Source: Symsagittifera roscoffensis
Taxonomy: Eukaryota > Xenacoelomorpha > Acoela > Convolutidae
NCBI RefSeq assembly: GCF_963678635.1
Contig: NC_087066.1
Coordinates: 53,524,312 to 53,588,311, forward strand
Length of the DNA stretch: 64,000 nt
Reading direction: 5' to 3'
A program made the position numbers and the translations under genes. Position 1 is the stretch's first letter, and the number at the start of each line of letters is the position of its first letter. Positions 25,501-37,500 of the stretch are shown piece by piece. The notes under the pieces are model-generated. The model searched no databases and was not told where the DNA came from. It saw only the letters and a program-made list of their open reading frames with translations.

Positions 25501-28500
25501 AACAGTATTCAGAACGGTCAGATGCAATTCTGGTGTTTTCAGCTCGATAGAGACTACCCATCTCAAGAGTTTCTTCATACTTCCGATGAGTAAGAAGATT
25601 TTGAGTTGCCCTGGAAATGTCTTTAGCTGAAAGCTTACGATGATCTATATAAAATGAATAAATGATTACTAATCGTTAATACATTGAAATTTTTTTTCGA
25701 AAAAAAGTTTTTCCCCAAATTTTTGACGAATTTTTTTCGAAAAAAAATTTTTTCCCAAATTTTTTTTCGAAAAAAAATTTTTTCCCAAATTTTTTTTCGA
25801 CAATTTTTTTTTCGAAAAAAATTTTTCCCAAATTTTTTTTCGACAAATTTTTTTCACCCAAATTTTCGACAAATTTTTTTTTCATAAAAAAAAAATTTTC
25901 TGCCAATTTTTTTCAGACAATTTTTTCATAAAAAAAAATTTTCCCAAATTTTGGAAAAAAAGTTTTTCTCGAAAGTTATTGGTTTTCCCAATTTTTTTTG
26001 TCGACAAATTGAAAAAAAATTCTAATTTTTTCGACAAAATTTGATGAGTAATTGAAAGTACTAACTTAGAGAGACGATTGAGTATAACTTGGGTTTTAAA
26101 GCAATGAAGTCCGTGATGGTGTCGGCTGGGTACTCATCTTTGTATTTGAGAACTGTCAGTTTGTTTTGCTTGTTAAACAGGGGATGGGTTTCGGGATAAT
26201 TTGAGAAATCGAATTCGTCAATAATGTTGGATTGGTTTTTCAAAATTTCGTAAAAATCTGCATTCTTTTCGGTTTCTATTTCGTAAAGCAAACTATCGGT
26301 ATCGGAGTAAAGCAATCGACACTCAAAGTTTGGTTTCATAATTTCATAGTGAAACCGATTTATTTCAAATTTAGCGATTTCAAGCACGCATGCTCCTACT
26401 ATGGTAGTTACATTCCAATTAATGACTCGTGGCGCTGACGTCAATGCCGCTAAATCATCACCAAATATTTTAAATGTCTTGAAGTCAAAAGCAGAAATTT
26501 GTTGCATTGTTTCTTCAGCGTTATGTACAATATTAACTTTCACTCTTTTTCTTTTCGATTCGCATGTTTTTCCATATGCAGAATTATTCAACAATTTGTA
26601 CAGTGCTTCTTCAAATTTGTTTCGTGCAGCTTTCCTTTTGTTTGTGTTTAGGGTTATATAGGGTTCTAACCATAGTTCTTGCTTGAACTTTAAAACTCTA
26701 TGTACTTTCGTTATTTTCAAACCCAACCGAACATAGAGTTGTAAAAGTTTGTAATGCACTGTATAATTACTCTTGTTATGCAATGTCTGAAGCAGTTTTT
26801 TTACTTTGCCAGGAGCAACTCGATAATTATCATTGCCTTTCATTTGTTCTGCCAGATCTCGTTGGTAGTCACTTAACCACTCCTCTGGCACCACTTCTTT
26901 GGTTGGTGCTAAAGGATAGTCTCGATGGGATTCATGAAGTTCTTGAGGGTACTCGAGATCTACTTCAAGAATGAAACCAATATCTGAATCTTCTGGAGTT
27001 GCCAATATTTCATCAATGCTCGTTTCACTGCTTGTACTAACTTCACCGTCTTCCTTAACATGGATTAACTCAAAGTCGCGTGCTGGTAATTTTTGCATTT
27101 GCATAACACCTCCATATAGATTATTTGCTTCCAACATGAAGCCATAACTTGTTTTTTCTTGAGGGTTGTACTTTTCATTCATGTACGGGTTGTTTGCTTT
27201 GAAATTTCTTTTTTCAAAAACAGATGCTGTCCCACCTCGCATCATATTTTTCACCATTTCTAAATGCTCTCTTTCCGAAAGAAGTTCAATATCAGCATTA
27301 CAGATCCTCTTGAAAGCATCTCCCGCAAGATTTGACGCAGTAAAATGATGCGCGCAATCTAATCCGTAGCTTGCATGAGTTATCGAACGAAACTCTTCAA
27401 AAACACATGCGAGAAGAAGAGTATCACATGTGAGATAGAGATTGTGATATTGCTCTAAGTTTATGCAATTGAATTTATCGAAGACTGTTTGAGCTTGTTT
27501 TAAATCTTCTTCACTAACACTGATTTTTCCTCCTTCTAATGAGTTTCCCCATGCACTGAGTGGTGGCAGATTAGGTTCATCAAACTTTAATCGATTTGAC
27601 ATATAGGAATAAGGGTAAAAGCTTTTCCTCTTTAGAAGTGCGCGAAAACTCTCATCAGCTTGTTTGAAGTGCTCATCTAGTATAGAGAACTTATCAGCTG
27701 GTAAATTATCAACAAGTTTTTGTAACGAAGAATTCAAAAATTTACATGAGTCTATGAATCGCATGTATTCATAGACATTTTGCTTAACACCATTTGCTCG
27801 TGTGTAAGTGTCAACCAATACACCAATGCTTAGTGAGATATACTTCTCATCTGTTGCGGGTTTGACTTGGATCGTGCTCATTGGTTCCAACTCACCCAAA
27901 GCCAAACAAATATTGTGAAGATCATAATTTTGTATATTGTGTCCAACAATTGGTGTATATCGCACCTTTCGTCGCGCTAGGTTACACTTTGAGTGCGCCC
28001 ACCCTATGAATTCACCACTGTAGTGACAGTGGTCCAAACATTTTGTTTCACCTTCAACAAACTCCGCTAGGCACAACCAGCACTAGGTGGCTTCATCCTG
28101 CTTCAGGATAGATCGATTGCCAATATAATTTGGGTATCGATTTTTTTGTTGGTAGATTTGTTTTGCTAGTATGTGTAACTGCTCGATGAATTTTGGTATA
28201 CAATTTTCACTACTGTTTAAATCAAAGAAGTATGGTTTTGAAGAACCTTGTTCAATCGCACACAGAGAGTAACCAGAGCGTTCATGTTTTTCTAAGATCC
28301 TAGACGACGAAGTGTTCGGGTTGTTTTTGCATGTGGTTACAGGTTTCAAAAACGATTCGAAATCGAAGTAGATAACGACAGGAACAAAACTAAGTGCTGC
28401 ATAGTTGTTGAATTTGTATTTATTGCTTCCATCTTCAGCGGATGGCATTTTTATTACTGCAGGTTCATGTTCTTTGCATGATCTTTGATGCATCTTGTTC

Positions 28501-31500
28501 GCTTCTTCGCTATAACTTATGTGAAAACAGTTCCGACACAGACGCATGAAGGTCCGGAATTTATAACTTTTAATTTCACATATGAATCTTAACAGGTTAG
28601 TTATTAACACGAAATGATGTTTACCCGGCTCAAATAACAACAAAAGATCCATACTGAATGTATCTTCAGACTCATTTTTTGATATCAACATAGGCACCAA
28701 GTCTCCTTTTTCATAAAGAAACACATTGACACGAACTTTGTTCAAACGTTCAAATTCTGGTATATCTCTGAAACTCATTGGGGTTGGAAAGTCACCGATT
28801 GGTTTTTTGGCGTTGCTCGTTCTGTAAGTTGCAGTGCATGTTTTTTCAGCAACTGGATCTTCGTATCTTCCAACAATTAAATTCAAACGATAATGAAGGT
28901 GATAAGCAGCAGTAAAACAAAGATTAAAACAGTCATGGTCATCATGGTTGCGAATATTAATTAAATGACTGGATTTTGCAATTTTGAATGGTAATGTTAT
29001 ATGTGATGACCCTCGAATGGGATTCATTTTACCAAATTTGATAAACAATCTAACCACTTGTTGTAAAACCCATCCCCTTCCGTGTGAAGCAAATGAATGA
29101 AGCACCGATTGCATTCTATCGACCATTTCATAAAACGTTCCATCCGCAAGTCCGTCGGATAGAACCGGAACCATAAGGGAATTAACATAAATGTCAACAA
29201 GCTCATTTTGAGTGGGGTTGTTCAGATCTTCGTCATTGATCACTGACGGTTTTTGTAAACTCAAATTTAATGAAAATTGAACTTTTTCAGGCCATTGGAA
29301 ACCGTTTGCCAAAATCAAATTTTGGATTTGTTCTTTGTGCTTAGACATAAATTCTAATATATCTACACTATCATCACCAGGAATAAGAAAAGTTTTCAGG
29401 GTTACCATTGAAAGCCATTCACATTCATGGTTGGGGCAATTGTTTCGTTTTTGCTGATGGATTCAGTATTGTTACTAGTAGCGACAGGTAAACTATGAAG
29501 AGTAATCATATGGTTATTGAGTTCATTGTTAGAAACAAAGCCTAAATTACAATATTCACATAAATTGGCTATGCTCTCATGAGTTGAAATAAAATGTTGT
29601 TCAAGAGAAGATAACAATAACGATGTGAAAGGGCAATCATTACACATGTAAATTGGAATACCTTTTTCCATAGCATGAAAATTTCGTTCATGTCTGGTTC
29701 GGTTAGTTTTAAATGTGAAAAGTTTTGGACAAAAATTACATTTGTATTTTGCAGGATTCATTATCAAGTACTCCAGAGAAATAGAAGTTTGCAAATAAAA
29801 TTCGTATTTGTACAAATTTTAAAATACATAACACGACTTCATGGGATTGGTTGAACTTGAAAATATGCTACATGTGATTCCGCTCAAATTTGAGTTTAAA
29901 CGGCAATCACCCGCCAAAATTTGAATTCAATTTAAAAGTCCCGCCAAAAGTTTTGATTGCCAATAATTTGTAAAATCTAAACAAATATTGAACTTTTTCG
30001 TTATCATGTACAAATTTTCAAATACATAACACGACTTCATGGGATTGGATGAATTTGAAAAATATGCTACATGTAATCCCGCTCAAATTTGAGTTTAAAC
30101 GGCAATCGCCCGCCAAAATTTGAATTCAATTTAAAAGTCCAGCCAAAAGTTTGATTGCCAATAAATTGTAAAATCTAATTAAATATTGAATTTATTCGTT
30201 ATCATGATCAAATATTGTTTCTTCCGATCGGTTTCAGTCCACAAAAATCAATTAAAAGAGACAATACATTAATTAAGTTGTTTAACATTAATAACAAAAT
30301 TCTGAAAAAAAAAATTTCGATTTCTTATTAATGGCTTGAACATGTGCACTGAATAGACTACCACATGTTTTTTTTAAAGACTCACTAACCATCAATGTTG
30401 CAAAGTAAAAAAAAATTTCATTAGACATGGTGAAGACTAATTAACCGTGATTAATGTAAAAGAAGAAAAAATATTATTTTCTTAAACAAAACATGTACCT
30501 TAAACATTATCATATATACACTATCATGATGACACTTTCCCCAAACATTTCATCAAAGACTTAATGGCTCTCACTTAGGTCATATTTTTACAATCCATAG
30601 AGCAATTTATATGTTTCCTCAAAAAAAATAGAAACAAAACTTGAAAAAAACATATAAAGTTTGTACAAAAAATGATGATCTCCCAAACTAGATGTTGTAC
30701 AGTGTCGGCACCCTAGCTCAAAAAGGTCCAGCTCGCCGAGAGAAGCAATATGAGTGGTTGGAAGACTATATTCGGACCGTGTAACAAAAAGTTAGAAAAT
30801 TGATATAGGATGAGGCTTTTTGAAAATGAAATGTCTGTATCTCTTCAGTGGATGGTCGGAACATAGTCGTGCAATATATCAAAATACTGCTCACGATCAG
30901 TTAATTAATTTTGATCAGAGGTCTAAAGACTATAGGATCTCAAGTTTACCAGATAAAAATTTTCAACATTTTTCCGAGATTTTAAAATTCAAGTTCTTTT
31001 TTGTATTTTGATTGAAGACTTGTCGAACATTCGGTTTTAAAATGACTTATTATGCTCTCCTTTTCCTAGCAACTTGATAAGTGAAGCATTAAGAGGCTGA
31101 GAGTTTTAATTTACAAAATGTTTATACATGAGGACACCAAATGAAATATATTAAATATCAATCTGAGTTTCAATTTTAAATCTTTATACACAATAAAACC
31201 AAATTAAAACCAATCAAACGCAACAACAGTTCAATAAAGTTAAAGCAGATCTAAATACTCCTGAGCTTTTTCTAGTGTTGTTATCTTTCTCTTTTTCTTT
31301 GGTGCAAGGCATAGTGAAGGAGTCAAATTTTCCATGTGATTACTCACTGTCGCTTCGGGGGTGCGAGTTGCAGTTGAAGAATCTGGTTCATCAAGCCATG
31401 GTGACACTGTAGGAGAAAAATCAGCTTTCGGCGTAACTAATTATGGTGATTCAATCTGTTCCATTCCCCATAAGCGATCAAAAAATTCAATTTCTTCAAA

Positions 31501-34500
31501 GTATTCTAACTGGTTTTCACACATCGGAGTAACATCACAATCGTATTTATACAAAGTTTTTTTTACTGGTTTTGATAAAGTTGAAATATCAACCTGAAGA
31601 GCAAGAGGCTCGTCAGGATCCGTATATTTACAAGATTTTTAAGGTAACTCAAATCCTTTATATTCAGTTCTTCGTCCTCATTTGGCTTTTTTAAGGAAAG
31701 TTTACTGAATAAATGTAAGAAATTTTTGGGAATCATAATGTGATGTGTGCAAGTCCACTCATCAGAATTAAAACTTTTCTCTTCGTTAATTATTGCTACA
31801 AAATTACCGTGAACGGTTTCATAAAAAATGGTTCTTTCGTGATTGGAATATCCGGCAATAAGATAACAAGGCATTTTTGAAGAAAAGTTGGAAGAAAAAG
31901 ACAAACGTAACGCGGAAAGAAAAGAAACTGAAATGAATTGTGAAAACGCCTCAAGAGATTAAAATAGGGATTGGTTCTTCTAAAATTAGAAATTTCAAGA
32001 CCTCCTATGTCGTTTTTAATCAGTTTAATAAGGGAGGGCGTGTAAAATGTTTATGTTACCTTGCATGGTATTCTATGTTTATCTAAATTACATTCAAACA
32101 AATAGCTTGTATCAAAAATAACGTTTAAACATTGTGACCTTTGACACCCATAGAAACTCTTATCAGTTGTACATGCACAAAATACTAATCCATTTGAACC
32201 AAATTGCAATCCAATATCTTTGCCATATAAAGTACATGTGTATATAAATTAAAATAGATACAACGCTTTCTTTTGCAGACATATACAATCAATCGGAACC
32301 ATTCATTTCTTTCTATTCAGTTTTAAATCTAGTTACTTTGAAAAATTAATCGTTACAATGAATAAAACGAAAACAAGCGCCACAGCAAATGCAGATAAAG
32401 ATTTTGGCGACTGCTATTTCGATATTTCGGAAAACAGTAAAAGATTAGTGCGTGCTACATTGAAAACATATGACCAAACTGGAACTTATGTATTCCTGAA
32501 AGTTTTCAAAAAAGCAACTGAATGCGCTGAATTTGAATGTGTACAAAGACTTTCCTTAAGCAGCGAAGAATTTTAAAAATTACTAAAATCGGGAAAGTCA
32601 ATCCGAGCGCAAACAAGTGAAATTTCTGATACTGTTGAAAACAAAGACAAACCACAATCTAATTGTAAACGAGCCAGGAAATCTCAAACTTCCTCAATCA
32701 CAAACGATTTCAAGCACGACTCGAATTAATTTTCCTTTGCAAAATGGCAGAAGCTATGTTCGAAGTTGTGTTACCTGGTTATTTCAAAAAATTTCAACCA
32801 AATTTCAAATTTGTTATTACTGAAAAAGTTCCTAACTTATCTACTTTTAAAAATTATGCTTTTGGAAGCCACTTCAAATCTGAATATTGCCCTTTTTCAG
32901 TCGAGATTGAAAAAAAAATTCATTACCATATATTGATTCAAGTAGATTCAGAGGAACGAATAAACCAATTTTTTCCTTCCCAAAAATGTTTCAGTGTTCC
33001 TTGTATTTTCACTTGCTTCAAATACTTAGTTTCTCCTGCTAAAGATGTCAAAGAAAACGGTGAGTTATTTGACAAGCTTAAACTAGCTCTCACTTATTCA
33101 GCACAACCTGTTGCAGCCAATTTCGATTTGTTAGATTTCATTGCAATCAAAAAACGTTTACCCAATTTATTGCTTTCTGCAACATCATCTAACAAATAAA
33201 CTTCACCAAATCAAAACGTTTGCAAGAAATCTCCGGCCGTTGGGGGACAGAAACGAATTGATAATACAGTTACGACTGCTGCATCGTCGGCATCAAACAA
33301 ATCAGTAAAAAATTTGACTTCAGTTTCAAAGAAACATACAGAAAGCAGACATGTTCAAACAGATGAGATGAATACAGAAACATTGAAAAGATTTGAAAGT
33401 TTAATTAATGGACCCCATTCTGCCGCTTTTTGTAAAAAAATGGATATTTTGACAAGTGGATATGGAAAACTTGATGTAGATACTGATGTGCTACTTGTGA
33501 AATTTATTGTTGAAGAGAAAGTTAAGTTTTAATTGATACTTTTCATTATTCCTTTTTTATTATATTGAGTTCAGTAAACATGATTTCAACTTTCGATTTA
33601 AAACTCATTCATGAAATTTTTATAGACTTAAAATCACAATATCCAGACAAATCAGTCAGATTTCAGTATTTTTTAGCCACTTGTTTGTATTTGGATGCTG
33701 ATATTAATTTGGATTTTGTTTTAAAAAACAGACCATATGGTGGTTTAATTGGAATAGACAATTCGTCGCTCGACAAACACTTGAAATATTTCAAATTTCT
33801 TAGAATACATGCTATTTTGCATGACGCAGCAGGATATTTGCAAGAAAAAAATCATACCGGTCCTGGGTACACATATGTTTTGCCTTGTCCAATGAAAAAC
33901 TGTTACCTGGGTCACGTGACAGGTATTGCGTTTTGCTTATTTCTTAAAACATTCAAACCAAAGTTATTTCGTTTGTTGGAATGTTGAGTGAAAGTCGTGT
34001 TAACCCAAAGAAAGAAAACTAAAAAATTGTTTTTCAACCATCTCATTATTTTAGATATTGAAGGATTTAAATGTGGCAAGAAACCTTTGATCATAAAGGA
34101 ACTTTCCGTTTGCTCTGCTAATACAGTTGATACAATTCATTTTCTGCCACCGGTTCAATTCAACAATTTATCAAAAGAATAGAAAAAAGCGTACAATTGG
34201 GTATCTAAATTTCTACACGGGCTTCGTTGGGACGAAGGTGAATACCCTTACTCATACTTGGATCAAATTTTTGACAGCATTCGTTTGAGGAACCCAAATT
34301 CCCATTTTTTTGCTAAAGGTACACAAAAATCTGTTTTATTATCTGAATACTTGAAATTACCCGTGACAAATTTGGAAGATATTGGCTGCCCAAAGATTGA
34401 ACAGTTATTGGGTCAAGAAAAACATATTTGCAAACGACATTCTCATTTACTTCCCTCGCATCAATTATTAAAGCATTGTACACGTAGAAAATCCCAAGTT

Positions 34501-37500
34501 TTTTTCGATTGGTTACAAAATGAACTGTCCAATGATGCAAACAACCTTCTCTCCAAATTTGGTGGTTTATGCTTCAATGAATAATCAGAGTCCTGAAAAC
34601 AATTTAACACCAAGAATTAAAGTTACTCTTACGCGGACAGGCATATTAGACTTTCGAGGAAAACCACTCCTGCAAAAACTCGAACAAATTACACTGAACG
34701 ATATCGAAATCGACAATTTACGGAAATTTTTTACAGTTCTTGACTACTTTCACCTGTACAATGTCCAGACTCCAGGAATTTCGCCAGTCAATTCCGTTGT
34801 TCAATATCAACCTGGAAGGGCTGCAACCTCAGCTGGGAGAGAGAAGACAAATCCATTTGCATGACAATCAGCTTCCAGCTGAACTGAAAGAATTAGTCAA
34901 AACTGATAACGTCGAGGAAATACATTTAGTTCAAGCCACTATCAGAGTTGCTGCTCATTTTGTTGTTAAGTTCAAATCTAATTGTAACCATGACAAATTC
35001 ACAAAATATGAGTTTTTCTTTATTGAACGAGGAGTTGATTTGCCTGTTGAACCGAAATGACGAATCACATATATATGCCAAGTTTTGTGAATCATAATAA
35101 ATATATTTATTGATTGTTTTCATTTTCTTTTGATCTTGTGTGATTACTAGTTGCTAACATGTCGTGTTTGAAAATTCAAAATTTCAAAAAAAAATTTTTG
35201 CCAAAAGAAAACACACAAAATGTGAGTTTAACAGGTGAGAATTTACCAAAAGAGTTATTAGACGAAATCAGTACCGGAAACGTAGAAAAAATTGTTCGGA
35301 TACTTCTGACAGACAAAAACATAGCAAGATATATAATAAAACACAAACCAAACGGCAATAGATCAGAGAGAAAAAAAGGCGATTGGTATGCAGTTGTAAC
35401 TATCAACCTTGATTCAAATAAGCAAAAAAAGTCTTCCAGTAAACATGGAAATTGAAGAAACCACCACTGTCGAGAACAATGATTGCGACTTTGTAGACCT
35501 TGGTGGTGCCGAACAGTCTTTATCTCACGAAAACAGATCTTGGAAATTTTGTAATTCTGTTTCTCTTCCGTCTGCAGAAGTTGTCTTTTTCACACAAGTC
35601 TGTTTCATTTTCATTTTACTCTCTTTATTTATTTCAAAATTGTCTTTTTACAATCTTAGTTGTGACGAGACTGCCATTTGGCTTTCAATACTATCCAGTA
35701 CAGTTGGTTACATGTTACCCAATCCCAAGTTATAATAATGAATAAGATCATTTCAACAAAAGATCGTCTGTTTATGTCCGTTTCAGGTCCCTCGGGATCT
35801 GGCAAAACTGATTTAATTTTTCAAATGCTTCTCAAAGGTACATTCTATCCTTCGTATAACAAAATATTTTATTTTTATATTCACGATCAACCCAAATACC
35901 GTTCCTTTGTTTCTCACAACAAATTTGATATTGAATTTATAAAACTGTCCAGCTTTGAAATTGTTAATAACTTACGGGATTGTATGATTGTCTTTGATGA
36001 TACCTATGAAGAAATTTTTAATGAAAAAGATTTTGTTAAATTAGCTACAGCAGGCCGACATAAAAATGTTCATGATATTTATGTCAAGCACAATTTATTT
36101 CAGCAAAGTAAGCAATCACGTACAATAGATTTGAATACAACTCACTTAATTTTGTTCAAATCACCTCGAGACATTCAACAAATTGATTATTTAGGCAGAC
36201 AGTTGAATAATGCAAAATTCCTCCGTCATGCGTATCAGTTGGCAACGAGAGAAGATTTTGGTCATCTGTTGATAGACTTGGATCCCAAAACTTCAGAATG
36301 TCTTCGTTATTCGTCAAACAAAGTTCCACCATCACCAACCATTTTCTATCTACCATCCTCAAAAGCAGTTATCGCATCTCTTGAAAATGAAAGAGAAAGA
36401 ATTATGTATATTGAAGCAAATGCTCAATAGTCGCCATTGTAGATCAATTTTGACAGGAGCTGATTCAAATTTTATTAGATTTCTTTGCGATTGTTTTATG
36501 AATGTTTTTCTGGGACATGTTCCAGCTAACAAAAGTTTCATCGAGAGTAAGAAAAGACCATTTGAAAAAATTGTTGACCCTAAGTTTAGTATCCGAGAAA
36601 AACGAAAATTTTTGGCAAACAATATTTCATTGGTTAAATCAATCGGAGAATTGTGTTACATTTACCTGAAAAACTAGAACCTCAGGCATGTATGCTGAAG
36701 AATTCATCCTCAATCCTCGAAAAACATATGCTCCAGATGAAAAAACTGCACCACAATCTCAAATCCTTCATAATCCATTAATTAACGACAAATCATCTCA
36801 ACTCAATTACATACAACGATTTCGAGAACGAAATATCAGCCGTGACTCTCCACCACCATTAAACCCAACATCTTCTATTCCTTTAACCCCTAGTAATGTA
36901 GTACCAAATCTTCGAAAAAGTAATTTATCTGCACGTACTAATTTCAGTGATGATGGTGATGATGAAGCAGAAAAATTTTTTGAATCATACAATTCACTGC
37001 AGCAGACAAGCTCAAAGAGAACAGAAAAAAACGATGAAAAAAGTAATGGAAAAACCGCTGAAGTGTTTCGAAAGGTTATGGAATCCATTCAAGAGCTATT
37101 GGAAGCTAATAAATTGGAAAGGGCAAACATAGTGCTAAAGCAGTTGTTCAAAGTTGAATCCTTGACTTTGGACGTTGACGGATATGTTCTAATTCAAGGA
37201 AAACCAACACTCGTTAAAATTGAATCCTTTTTGTACGATACACAGCAAAACACAAAAAACTTGAGGGTGTTTTTTATCCACAAATTTTGAAAGAACTGAA
37301 TCTTGATCCTAGCTTAGTGTCCAACACTTATGCCAAACAGATTCTCCGCTCGCTTAAGAGCGAAGCAGCTAAGCCCTCAACTTCTTCCTCCTTTGTCTCC
37401 GACGACAACCCGACAACTGAGGACTCGAAGATATCAAAACCCTCCTCTTCGAAGACTCGATCGACAACTCTCAAACCCAAAACCAAGCAATCCGACAAAA

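Noticed and set aside
25676-25906. Lys/Phe-rich ORFs on both strands
   Set aside because: Products of the T8CGA8 satellite.
26783-26974. Plus-strand ORFs within the polymerase block
   Set aside because: Antisense shadows of the minus-strand polymerase.
29809-30205. CRISPR-like array
   Set aside because: Only two long tandem units in a eukaryotic transposon; no spacer/repeat alternation.
28083-34182. Alternative genetic code or programmed readthrough for the in-frame stops
   Set aside because: TAA, TAG and TGA all occur as internal stops, while intact genes terminate normally with them, and frameshifts co-occur; decay is simpler.
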